NCBI GenBank assembly: GCA_044361535.1
Contig: JBIKIQ010000003.1
Coordinates: 186,001-250,000, forward strand
Length of the DNA: 64,000 bases
Direction: 5' to 3'
DNA from: UBA952 sp044361535
Lineage (GTDB): Bacteria; Bacteroidota; Bacteroidia; Flavobacteriales_D; Crocinitomicaceae
The translations under genes and the position numbers were made by a program. How positions within the stretch are numbered: the first letter of the stretch is position 1; the number at the start of each line of letters is the position of its first letter. Of this stretch, positions 29,084 to 36,811 are shown piece by piece. A model generated the notes under the pieces. The model was given only the letters and a program-made list of their open reading frames with translations. It made no database searches and was not told where the DNA came from.

Positions 29084-29275
29084 ATGCCACACGCACACGA
29101 CCATACCACCGCTTGGGGAACACTGTCAGGAACTGTATTAACAGTTGTAGCGACGATTGATTCCATGGATATAATTAAAACCGTGGTTCTGGCCATTATT
29201 GGTGCCAGCGTGAGTTTTTGTGTGAGTTTGTTTTGGAGGTGGGTATGGGCTAAAATAAAACGGCCCTTCGATTAA
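29084..29275 (+). CDS. Small membrane protein, holin-like
   Basis: 63 aa. His-rich start (MPHAHDHTTAW), one long or two short hydrophobic segments (LSGTVLTVVATIDSM, VVLAIIGASVSFCVSLFW) and a basic tail (WAKIKRPFD). Last gene of the four-gene left-end unit; a strong terminator follows. Confidence 0.5.
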   Translation: MPHAHDHTTAWGTLSGTVLTVVATIDSMDIIKTVVLAIIGASVSFCVSLFWRWVWAKIKRPFD

Positions 29276-29343
29276 CTCAGGGTCCCTTCGACTAACTCAG
29301 GGTTAAAATCGAAAGAAAAATGATTTATTGGAAATGTTTGGAG
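29276..29343. repeat. Two tandem copies of a CCCTTCGA...CTCAGGG motif
   Basis: CCCTTCGATTAACTCAGGG is followed immediately by a second copy with one change. A related copy lies at 31329-31347. This belongs to a family of short dispersed repeats seen in many bacteria. Confidence 0.5.
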
Positions 29344-29373
29344 TGCTCCCGGGAAACCGGGAGCATTTTTTTT
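29344..29373 (+). terminator. Strong terminator with GAAA tetraloop
   Basis: Nine-base-pair stem TGCTCCCGG/CCGGGAGCA with a GAAA loop and eight T residues. It ends the left-end four-gene unit. Confidence 0.9.
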
Positions 29374-29467
29374 GTAATAATAAAAATGTAATTGATGGTG
29401 GATGAATTGAAAATCACATTGGTTCTGAAGTTAGAACGATGTTCGAATTAAGGTTATTGAAAAGCGG

Positions 29468-29499
29468 AACGCCACCCGATGAGGTGGAGTTTTTTTATT
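29468..29499 (+). terminator. Terminator-like hairpin of the CGCCACC family
   Basis: CGCCACC-CGATGA-GGTGG followed by seven T. It is the reverse-orientation version of the hairpins at 31440, 32637 and 36785. The rest of 29374-29637 shows no gene. Confidence 0.6.
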
Positions 29500-29637
29500 T
29501 TGTTGAACGTTCTCACGCCTGGGGCAGGAGTCGATTTTATAGTTAGTTTTTGTTGCGATCCAAGATCGTTTTGTTTTCAATTGTTCGTTTGTCGTTACCA
29601 AAGTTTCGGCTCTTTTGCCAAACTTGTGTTATATGCT

Positions 29638-30552
29638 TTAATTAATACCTGAAGAATTCAAATTTCCGAGAGAGGTTACCATCTTGTCCAATTTGGATAA
29701 TTTATTTGCACCAGCTGTTCTTAATTGAGCTTGGATATGAACGTTATATACATTCAAGGTGTCAAGTTTCGATTTGATTTCACCAATATGCATAATATCT
29801 GAGGAAATTATTCCTGACCAGCTAGAATCAGATAATAATGACCATGAACCAGAAGCATTTTCTTTTTCTTTTTTTACTTCATCAAACTCTGAAAAGGCTG
29901 GAATGTTTGAGAAATCTTCTTTTATATTAATAGTTTGCAAAGTATCCAATCCATTAATCTGATTATTAAACCATTTTATAGCGTAACTGTCAAGAAGAAA
30001 TCTATTTAATTTATCCTTAGCCATTATTCTGGCGTTATTAATAATTGCTGGTCCGTAAAAATTGTTTTCACCAATAAAAACTTCATCCCAAGTTAAAGAG
30101 TACCTTAAGTTTACTTCGCCAATAATATTATTGATGGCAATAGTTGTTATATGACCACTATTGTATCTTTTAATATTGCTCTGGAAATATATAGCGAAAA
30201 TAACCGCATGCATTGGAGTATCAAAGATTTGAAATCCGCCATCACCCGTATCAATAAATGAATTTTTTATATCATACCTTTTAATTTTTTGAAAGAAAAA
30301 AGGTTCATACTTTAAACAACTATCTATAGTTTGGTCATAGAGGATATTGAATAAATGTGGAATCAAGGTTTGTTCAAAACGCTCATATTGGCTATACTTA
30401 TAAATGTCAAATCCAAGGACAGCTTTTGTTTCATATATTTTATCCAGTTCGGATTTCATTTCGGACTTAACAAAGTTCTTATCCCCAAATTCCTCGAGTT
30501 TAGAATTGAAAAATTCTATCAGTTTTATGGCTTCATTCTTTTTTAATCCCAT
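29638..30552 (-). CDS. Class III nucleotidyl cyclase-like protein
   Basis: 304 aa. The cyclase fold is suggested by a first metal Asp in VLGFDIYKYSQYE (D49), a second in DTGDGGFQIF (D104), and the later RYSLTWDEVFIGENNFYGPAIINNARIM, which matches the GE..G....YGxxxNxAARI pattern of class III cyclases. N- and C-terminal helices flank it; no membrane helix, GAF or HAMP. It could make cAMP, cGMP or, as in Pycsar phage defence, cCMP/cUMP. No obvious effector (TIR or TM with a cyclic-nucleotide domain) is beside it. Confidence 0.65.
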   Translation of the reverse strand: MGLKKNEAIKLIEFFNSKLEEFGDKNFVKSEMKSELDKIYETKAVLGFDIYKYSQYERFEQTLIPHLFNILYDQTIDSCLKYEPFFFQKIKRYDIKNSFIDTGDGGFQIFDTPMHAVIFAIYFQSNIKRYNSGHITTIAINNIIGEVNLRYSLTWDEVFIGENNFYGPAIINNARIMAKDKLNRFLLDSYAIKWFNNQINGLDTLQTINIKEDFSNIPAFSEFDEVKKEKENASGSWSLLSDSSWSGIISSDIMHIGEIKSKLDTLNVYNVHIQAQLRTAGANKLSKLDKMVTSLGNLNSSGIN

Positions 30553-30581
30553 TATAAGTTATTTAGGTAATTACATAAAAA

Positions 30582-30718
30582 TTATTTATAATCGCAACAA
30601 TATTTCTCTAATAGAATCATTTTCAGTTGTATTTTAGAAGCTATTTAGCCATTTGCCTAATTTACAAACAATACAAACATGTGATTTTTGTAAGAAATGG
30701 TCAATTTGATGTAAAAGA
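30582..30718. repeat. Boundary repeat J1, homologous to 41494-41627
   Basis: About 135 bases, roughly two-thirds identical to the sequence upstream of the trypsin-like gene. Shared stretches include TTATTTATAATCG, CTAATTTAC, AACAATA and TGTAAGAAATGG. In both places it lies directly upstream of a leftward cargo gene. Confidence 0.6.
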
Positions 30719-30795
30719 AAGTAAAATAAATGCTGAATTGCTTATTGGGTAAAGGATTTAACTCGTATTGATGTTTTTTGGGAATGATGAAAAAA

Positions 30796-30877
30796 TAGTA
30801 TTTATACTAATACATTTGGGGGTTTTTACTATGGTTTGTTTTGGTATACTGATACATACGGAATGGTATTTATACTA
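30796..30877. repeat. TAGTA-n4-TACTA palindromes
   Basis: TAGTATTTATACTA at 30796-30809 and TGGTATTTATACTA at 30864-30877, with a degenerate copy near 30843. Two more lie at 36730-36743 and 36751-36764. Also here is a GGGGGTTTTTACTAT string shared with the J2 region near 41728. Paired palindromes at both sides of the Abi/subtilisin section could be protein-binding or recombination sites. Confidence 0.45.
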
Positions 30878-30892
30878 AAAAATGGCGGGGAA

Positions 30893-31183
30893 CTACCCGC
30901 CAAAACGCTCCCGATGGAGACGAAGGCACCACTGCCAAAGATTGAAAAACATGGCCTGACGATTGGAGCCTTCAGGCAACGAAAGAGACTGTGAATGGAT
31001 GAAACGCGCATGGCGATAAAACTCCTCTTTGGGCATGGAAGCGAGGATGGACTTGATAACTGCCGGATTGATGTGATACATGACCTTTTGAAAAAAACGG
31101 GGAATGTATTCACAGCATTTCGGCAAGCTCAATGCATGCAATGGTAGATCATGGAGTTTTTTGATTCGGGACTTTTTTGTCAT
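30893..31183 (-). CDS. Hypothetical basic protein, possibly decayed
   Basis: 96 aa, Arg/His/Trp-rich (FYRHARFIHSQSL, FFNLWQWCLRLHRERFGG). No family recognised. Short stretches resemble the J2 region near 41780-41830, where the frame is broken, so this is probably the better preserved copy of a gene that belongs to the boundary sequence. Confidence 0.35.
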   Translation of the reverse strand: MTKKSRIKKLHDLPLHALSLPKCCEYIPRFFQKVMYHINPAVIKSILASMPKEEFYRHARFIHSQSLSLPEGSNRQAMFFNLWQWCLRLHRERFGG

Positions 31184-31239
31184 TATTTTAGTGCGGTCTA
31201 AGAGATCGCTGCGCTTAGTTGCTTCATAAAGTAAGCAAA

Positions 31240-31259
31240 TCCCGATGCTGCGATCGGGA
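31240..31259. repeat. TCCCGAT hairpin
   Basis: TCCCGAT and ATCGGGA arms with a 6-base loop. The same arms with a longer loop are at 41888-41917 in the second boundary copy. No T-run follows. Confidence 0.35.
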
Positions 31260-31462
31260 ATGAAAGAAGGTCTAGCGCTGGAAAGATTGGACTTCCCTTC
31301 TATGGCTTGAATCTGAAATTTTAAAAACTTCCCTTCGACAAGCTCAGGGTTCGAACAGTTGAAAATTTCTTCGATTCTTCACCATGTGGGGCCCAGTTGA
31401 ATCTTTCAATGTGCATGGGTTTATGGTAATCAAGAACGCTACCTCATCGGGTGGTGTTTTTT

Positions 31463-31560
31463 TTATCTAATCATTTGGTGACCGATTACAACTTTCAATT
31501 CTTTGATGGATTGGGTTAGTTTGGCGTATTCCTTTTGAAATTGGTCTTTTTCAATTGGGT
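31463..31560 (-). pseudogene. 3'-end fragment of an HsdS-like gene (scar a)
   Basis: The minus-strand frame encodes KEYAKLTQSIKELKVVIGHQ, the same C-terminus as the intact gene ending at 36812. It loses similarity upstream of about 31535. A CGCTACC...GGTGGTG hairpin (about 31436-31457) sits beyond the stop, as in the other copies. Confidence 0.7.
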
Positions 31561-31608
31561 TTAATCGCTAATTATGTAATTTATGAAATGAAAAATTGTT
31601 AAAAAGGA

Positions 31609-31638
31609 TTGTACTGAATAAATTCTTGTTTATATTTG
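31609..31638 (+). promoter_or_regulatory. Consensus promoter of the small RNA upstream of the Abi gene
   Basis: TTG at 31609-31611, exactly 19 bases, then TATATTTG at 31631-31638, an exact TAnnTTTG. Predicted start of transcription is about 31642-31645. It is one of the two best promoters in the window. Confidence 0.75.
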
Positions 31639-31641
31639 TGT

Positions 31642-31694
31642 CAACAGTACCCGTGATGCATACCGTAAGATCTGCACTCGGGTCATTTTTTTTT
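31642..31694 (+). ncRNA. Small structured RNA leader/antitoxin candidate of the Abi gene
   Basis: A roughly 50-nt transcript is predicted between the promoter and the Abi start. Stem: ACCCG (31649-31653) with CGGGT (31679-31683), continued after a mismatch and bulge by GTGCA-type pairing of 31655-31660 with 31673-31677, enclosing a loop of about 12 bases. Nine T residues (31686-31694) follow and touch the Abi ATG. Promoter, hairpin and T-run make this a short RNA that ends just before the gene, with read-through giving Abi mRNA. The layout resembles RNA-antitoxin type III loci. Confidence 0.55.
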
Positions 31695-32606
31695 ATGCCA
31701 ATGTCAAATAAACTTCCTCGAGAACTGGATGAACAATTACAGCTTCTCATTGAGCGTGGAATGACTGTCAATGACAAAGATTTTGCGAGACATTTTCTTC
31801 AAAATATCAGTTATTATCGATTAAAAGGATATTGGTGGGATATGCAGTCTGATCGAGAAAATCATATTTTCGAAGCAGGCACTACCTTTGAACAAGTTAT
31901 TGAACGATATAATTTTGACAGACATTTACGCATTATTTTATTTGATGCTATCGAACGAATTGAAATTGCATTGAGAACGAAAATGATTTATCATCTGTCT
32001 CTTTCGTATGGTCCACTATGGTATTCTGATGGTTCTATTTTCACGGATAAAAATAAGCATAAAGTACATCTTGAAGGATTGAATCGGGAGTTTGGATTTA
32101 GTAATGAGATTTTTATAAAGGATCATAAAAAACGATATCCCGAACTTGAACCTGAGGCATGGAAAATAATGGAAGTAGCATCAATGGGGACTCTTTCTAA
32201 ATTTTATAAAAACCTTAATCATCAACTCCGGGAAAAATCAATAATTGCCAATGAAATGGGGCTGAACTTACACAGCGAATTATCTAGTTGGCTTGAATCT
32301 ATTGTTTATGTTAGAAATATCATCGCCCATCATTCAAGATTATGGAGTCGAAATATGGTGAAAATTCCGACTGATGAAATTATCAATCCACAATCTGATT
32401 GGTTGAATAACACTCTTTTGCCAGTTCAAAAGAAACGACCATTTTTAATTATTACCGCAATGATTTATTTATGCAATAAGGTTTCACCTAATCATCAGAT
32501 AAAAACTAAAATTTTAGAATTAATCGAAACAAATTCGACCGTTCCAATCTATAAATTAGGTTTTTTGAACAATTGGAATAGCCAACCCATATGGATTGAA
32601 GAATAG
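31695..32606 (+). CDS. Abi_2 (AbiD/AbiF-like) HEPN protein
   Basis: 303 aa from ATG 31695 (a second ATG is at 31701); the longer upstream frame runs through the RNA and promoter and is rejected. N-terminal motif KDFARHFLQNISYYRLKGYW and FDRHLRIILFDAIERIEIALRT are Abi_2 signatures. The HEPN ribonuclease motif Rx4H is RNIIAH (R207-H212). Members cause abortive infection, cleaving RNA when triggered. No Shine-Dalgarno: a T9 run precedes the ATG. A terminator follows at 32637. Confidence 0.85.
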   Translation: MPMSNKLPRELDEQLQLLIERGMTVNDKDFARHFLQNISYYRLKGYWWDMQSDRENHIFEAGTTFEQVIERYNFDRHLRIILFDAIERIEIALRTKMIYHLSLSYGPLWYSDGSIFTDKNKHKVHLEGLNREFGFSNEIFIKDHKKRYPELEPEAWKIMEVASMGTLSKFYKNLNHQLREKSIIANEMGLNLHSELSSWLESIVYVRNIIAHHSRLWSRNMVKIPTDEIINPQSDWLNNTLLPVQKKRPFLIITAMIYLCNKVSPNHQIKTKILELIETNSTVPIYKLGFLNNWNSQPIWIEE

Positions 32607-32634
32607 TTTTTTTTAATGAAAATTGAAAATCAGA

Positions 32635-32663
32635 ACGTCACCTCATCGGGTGGCGTTTTTTGT
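32635..32663 (+). terminator. Terminator after the Abi gene
   Basis: CACCTCATCGGGTGGCG-type hairpin followed by six T. Same repeat family as 36785 and 31440; here it serves the plus-strand Abi gene. Confidence 0.75.
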
Positions 32664-32767
32664 TTATCCAATCATTTGATGACCGATAACAACTTTCAAC
32701 TCTTTGATGGATTGGGTTAGTTTGGCGTATTCCTTTTCCTTTTGTTGGAGGAGCTGCAGGGGGTTGA
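32664..32767 (-). pseudogene. 3'-end fragment of an HsdS-like gene (scar b)
   Basis: Minus frame reads LQLLQQKEKEYAKLTQSIKE...GHQMIG and stop, nearly identical to the end of the gene at 36812-37231. Upstream of 32767 similarity ends abruptly. With scar a it brackets the Abi gene; with the intact gene it brackets the subtilisin pair. Confidence 0.75.
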
Positions 32768-32818
32768 TTATTTTGAGGATTAATTTCTAGTTAGTGCAAA
32801 TTTTAATCTTTCTAGGAA

Positions 32819-34033
32819 TCAATCTTTTATTATTTTCTGATTTATCAGCCCAATTCTTAGGAAATATACTCCGTTTTTTAGTGTTGAGCAATCCAAATTC
32901 TGTTGTTGATCTGTAATTGCAAAATGAATCATTTGCTTGCCATTTAAATCGGTAATTGTTGCATTTGAACCGATTAAAGATAGAGGAATTTCTGATATTG
33001 TGATGTTATCTGATGATGGATTGGGGAAGACATTAATATTAAAAGATGGAGTTAGATTTTCTGTTCCCAACCAGGAAGGACTGTTTGGAGTTAGAAAAGT
33101 ATGGAGGTAGTTTAAATCTGCTACCCAAAGGTTACCAAGCGTATCTATTTCCAGACCGTAAAAGTGTGAAAAGTCTATTGGAGAATTGGAATTATCAAAG
33201 CGACTTGTCCAAGTATTGCCTTCCAGTTTTGAAATTGCAAAAGGAACATCGTTGGCATCTCCGAAAACTGCCCATAAACTGTCTTTATCATCAAATTCTA
33301 TTTCCAACACATTTGGACTTGGCATGTTGATGGTGTTGTTTGGGGTGATGGTGTCTAAAAAATCATAGTTATAGGCATAGCTAATTCCCTTTTTTCCAGC
33401 GACATACAAAGTATCTGATTTTCGAGAGAATTTTGTATCGTGAAAAATTGTCCAAAGGTAATGTGGGTCTGAATTTAGGATAGTGGAAGTATTAGATGAA
33501 GGTTCATATTTATAAACAACCGAACTTCCATTATTTCCGTAAATAAAAGAGCCTTTCGCATCAATTTCAGTGTAGTTTTTGCCATATATTTCAGTAGTTG
33601 AGTTGTAGAATTTTCTAAATCCTGTTTGATTGGCCATAGTTACATATATAGTATCTAAGTCGGTGGTAATATTAAGATAATCGCAGAAGCTTGAATCAAT
33701 AAGAGTGGATTGGTAATTGGTAAAAGTATGAAAACCAAATATATTAATATTATAATAAATGTTTGACGGAGTAAATGCAAATTGTATATTGTCCACGGTC
33801 CATAAGGGACCTAATTCTGCTGATGTAAAAACATGAATATTACCTGAGTTTTCAATAACTGAAACTTTTGTGTCATGAATGAACCAAATATTGTTTCTGT
33901 ATGGATCAATGCTAAATTGACGATAGGGAGCTGTTTCGTAGGTGCCAAGCTTGGAAATGGATTGCCAAGTTTGAGCTTTTAAACCGGTAGAAAACAAAAT
34001 AATGAAAACGACAACTAATTTTAACCAATTCAT
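32819..34033 (-). CDS. T9SS-secreted beta-propeller-like protein (copy 1)
   Basis: 404 aa. Signal peptide ending LKAQ; a middle region of repeated strands like propeller blades (DKDSLWAVFGDANDVPF, LEIDTLGNLWVADLN), and a type A T9SS sorting domain at the C-terminus (INVFPNPSSDNITIS...NGVYFLRI). Expected to be exported and cell-surface attached. Its ATG overlaps the stop of the subtilisin gene by four bases (34030-34033), so the two are co-translated. Paralogue of 44440-45699 with the same length and layout. Confidence 0.75.
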   Translation of the reverse strand: MNWLKLVVVFIILFSTGLKAQTWQSISKLGTYETAPYRQFSIDPYRNNIWFIHDTKVSVIENSGNIHVFTSAELGPLWTVDNIQFAFTPSNIYYNINIFGFHTFTNYQSTLIDSSFCDYLNITTDLDTIYVTMANQTGFRKFYNSTTEIYGKNYTEIDAKGSFIYGNNGSSVVYKYEPSSNTSTILNSDPHYLWTIFHDTKFSRKSDTLYVAGKKGISYAYNYDFLDTITPNNTINMPSPNVLEIEFDDKDSLWAVFGDANDVPFAISKLEGNTWTSRFDNSNSPIDFSHFYGLEIDTLGNLWVADLNYLHTFLTPNSPSWLGTENLTPSFNINVFPNPSSDNITISEIPLSLIGSNATITDLNGKQMIHFAITDQQQNLDCSTLKNGVYFLRIGLINQKIIKD

Positions 34034-36582
34034 GATTTTATAAATTTAAGCAAATGAATACGTTTGTTATCATAACATTTAATAAAATAAATACCTTTTT
34101 GATTTTTTGATATATCGATGGTTTCATTTATTGAATTAGGGGTTGAGCTATAAACTAATCTACCATTAACATCAAAAATTTCAATTTTATTTATTAGTTG
34201 ATTAGCATTATTTTTCAAATTAAATAATCCATTAGAAGGGTTGGGGTAGAGAGAAATGGTGTAATCAATTTGATCTAATTTATCTATACCTAAATTAAAA
34301 TTATTATCAAATAATTGGTTTATAGAATCACAAGGAGAGTCGTATGAATTTGTAAGTGTTGTGTCTTGTATATAAATAGAAAAAAGCATTTTGGGTGAAA
34401 TATTTGGATCAGTAGGAAACCAAACATCGGTTGGATAATTAATATCTAGTAAAAATGATTCATCGTCAATATACCTGCCAATAAAATGGTAATAATATCC
34501 ACGTGTTTTAACAAAAAACAAATTGGAATCAACAAATGCAAGCTCTTCATAAGGCATCATTTTAAACTCATCATAATTGTGCTGAAAACCTATTGCTGGA
34601 CCAGCCCAATATGCAGTTGTATCATTATAATACTCAACTGAATTACTGGCACTTGGACGTAACCATATGTCAATAAGATTAGTTGATGGTAACATATATT
34701 CAGCAAAAGAATATTTGTTTTCAACCAAAACTCTTTCAACCTGATAATATTGATTGTTTTCTAAAGGTATTGAACTTGAAATTGGGCCCCAATCGTCAGA
34801 AACAAAAGCATATTTATATGAAAGAGCTATCGTATCGCGTAGAATAATATTTGATGAAATTAAACTATCCGGATGAATAATTTGTTTTGTGGGATTTTCA
34901 ATCATTTGTAGAGCTTTATAAGCGTCTAAACGACCCCATCCAGTTGTGTCATCGTAACCGGAGTCATATAAATTGGTTGCTGAGTGTTCGAGGATATACT
35001 CTACATCTTCAACTGATAAATTTCGGTTACTATAACAATTTGGCATGTTGTAATGACTCAATAACAAAGCAACTACTCCTGAAACATGTGGTGCAGCTGC
35101 AGAAGTGCCATTGAATTTGGTATACGGATTTGCCTGAGGTATTTCATAGACAACATTGGTGGTGTAAACAATCGAATCAGAACCAGGTGCAATTAAATCC
35201 ATGTTTCCACCGTACAAGCTCCAATAACCGGCTTGCTCTTCATCATGGCTTTGGTTTAATCCATTTTGGATAGTATTGCCGTCATAGCCGGAGGCACCAA
35301 CTGAAATAATCCAGTTATCCGGAAACGATTGCGGGTAAATGTAATTAATAACTGTAGGGTCCGTACTTGGAAAAAATTGTCTGCTATTCCCACGGCTTAC
35401 CACATTGATAACCCCATTTTTAAGTGAAAATAGGTAAGCCTCTCTGCATAAATTGCAAACAGTAGTATTAATTACAGTTGAATCGTTTATTTCTTTTACA
35501 AGGGATTTATTTTCGTTTCCATTCCCATTTCCATTTCCATTTCCATTCCCATTTCCATCGTCATCATCTGTTACACTTACAACAGTGGGATCCTGGGGAA
35601 TTGGCCCGTTGGTTTTGATCATATAAGAATGATTCCCAATGTGTACTCCGAAACCAGGTGTTCCATCAAAATAGGGATTTGCATCGTCATAATACCCGAT
35701 AGGATAATCCCAATAGGACCCTACAAACCTTGCTGCATCAACGACACTTGCGCAAATATATGATGCCACACTTTGTTCAAAATAATTTATTCTTAAATCA
35801 ACTAATGAGCATCCCGGATTATTTTGATCTCCTCCTGCAATGCCTGCAATACCCGTTGTGTTATTTCTTTTAGCTCCGATAATTCCTGCTGCCGGTGTAC
35901 CATGAACATAACTGTCTTCTCCCCATTCATAAGGTAAATTGTCATAAGGGGTGAAGTATGCCCCACCGAAAACGACATCTAAATCCGGGTGTGTTGTATC
36001 AATTCCAGAATCATGTACTCCCACTTTAATAAATGGTTTTCCAGTTTCTATTTGCCAAGCATTTTCTATGTTTATTCCTGCGTTGGGTAATGAAGCAGAG
36101 CCATTCAATGATACTTGTTTTGGATATAACGTATCATTTGGCACAGAGGAAAACTCGGCTGGAAAATTATAATGACAATATTCAATTAAAGGCGATAAAT
36201 TGTCCAATAGATAAATGACTTTTGCCATACTTATTTCCTTTGGTATATTTAACGTAAATGCAGCCCAGAAAGGAGGGATTGTAACTTTATCTCCCAGTCT
36301 TGAAATTGAAACAGTATCCTTAGTGGTCAAAAAAGGAAAAATTTTGTTTAATTGCCAATCACTAATACCTGGATATTGTTGCTCCATTTTAATCCAATGT
36401 TGTTTTGCTCTACTATTTAAAATTGTTTTAACAGGAAAAGAAGATAACTCTCTGTTATCTACGATTTCAAAATTTAAATACGAATAATTAAATTTTATAA
36501 TAATATCTCTGTTTTGAGATTGGCTGAATGCCATAAGAGCAAACAATTGAATAAATAAAATAAAAAGAGTGCTTTTAACCAT
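34030..36582 (-). CDS. T9SS-secreted subtilisin-like serine protease (copy 1)
   Basis: 850 aa from ATG 36582, directly at a signal peptide (MVKSTLFILFIQLFALMAFS); the frame extends 11 codons upstream. About 170-residue N-terminal region (TIPPFWAAFT) shared with copy 2, then an S8 domain with intact triad: D191 (VGVHDSGID), H227 (VHGTPAAG), S492 (FNGTSAAAPHVSG). A CNLC pair precedes a buried strand. An Asp/(Gly-Asn)n insertion sits inside the domain. Type A sorting domain at the end (ISLYPNPSNGLFNL). Operon with the propeller protein. Confidence 0.88.
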   Translation of the reverse strand: MVKSTLFILFIQLFALMAFSQSQNRDIIIKFNYSYLNFEIVDNRELSSFPVKTILNSRAKQHWIKMEQQYPGISDWQLNKIFPFLTTKDTVSISRLGDKVTIPPFWAAFTLNIPKEISMAKVIYLLDNLSPLIEYCHYNFPAEFSSVPNDTLYPKQVSLNGSASLPNAGINIENAWQIETGKPFIKVGVHDSGIDTTHPDLDVVFGGAYFTPYDNLPYEWGEDSYVHGTPAAGIIGAKRNNTTGIAGIAGGDQNNPGCSLVDLRINYFEQSVASYICASVVDAARFVGSYWDYPIGYYDDANPYFDGTPGFGVHIGNHSYMIKTNGPIPQDPTVVSVTDDDDGNGNGNGNGNGNGNENKSLVKEINDSTVINTTVCNLCREAYLFSLKNGVINVVSRGNSRQFFPSTDPTVINYIYPQSFPDNWIISVGASGYDGNTIQNGLNQSHDEEQAGYWSLYGGNMDLIAPGSDSIVYTTNVVYEIPQANPYTKFNGTSAAAPHVSGVVALLLSHYNMPNCYSNRNLSVEDVEYILEHSATNLYDSGYDDTTGWGRLDAYKALQMIENPTKQIIHPDSLISSNIILRDTIALSYKYAFVSDDWGPISSSIPLENNQYYQVERVLVENKYSFAEYMLPSTNLIDIWLRPSASNSVEYYNDTTAYWAGPAIGFQHNYDEFKMMPYEELAFVDSNLFFVKTRGYYYHFIGRYIDDESFLLDINYPTDVWFPTDPNISPKMLFSIYIQDTTLTNSYDSPCDSINQLFDNNFNLGIDKLDQIDYTISLYPNPSNGLFNLKNNANQLINKIEIFDVNGRLVYSSTPNSINETIDISKNQKGIYFIKCYDNKRIHLLKFIKS
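35514..35575 (-). repeat. In-frame hexanucleotide repeat encoding Asp4-(Gly-Asn)n
   Basis: TTTCCA-type hexamers give seven or so Gly-Asn pairs after four Asp in the subtilisin. Length changes would stay in frame. Absent from copy 2. Asp/Asn/Gly content suggests a flexible or Ca2+-binding loop. Confidence 0.7.
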
Positions 36583-36729
36583 TACAGTTGATTTATGATT
36601 TCTCAAAACTATCATTATATGGTTTGCGTAAATTTGAGTTAAAATCTGATTTTCAAGCGAATTAATTCGTAATCATTTGATTTTACTGAAATTCAACCGC
36701 TTAAACGTTAAATTTTATAGTTCAAAAAA

Positions 36730-36764
36730 TAGTACTTATACTATAAATTTTAGTACATATACTA
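36730..36764. repeat. Two TAGTA-n4-TACTA palindromes
   Basis: TAGTACTTATACTA and TAGTACATATACTA, 21 bases apart start to start, between the subtilisin gene and the HsdS-like gene. Same motif as at 30796 and 30864. Confidence 0.5.
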
Positions 36765-36784
36765 ATTGGTTTTTTGATTTGAAC

Positions 36785-36811
36785 GCCACCTCATCGGGTG
36801 GCGTTTTTTGT
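36785..36811 (+). terminator. CGCCACC hairpin with T-run (intact repeat copy)
   Basis: CGCCACC and GGTGGCG arms followed by TTTTTT on the plus strand. On the minus strand, downstream of the HsdS-like stop, the hairpin lacks a T-run, so it terminates mainly rightward transcripts. Confidence 0.65.

Noticed and set aside
31596..31694. Upstream extension of the Abi frame by 33 codons
   Set aside because: It would place the start codon within the promoter and translate the hairpin RNA; the Abi_2 domain begins after the ATG at 31695.
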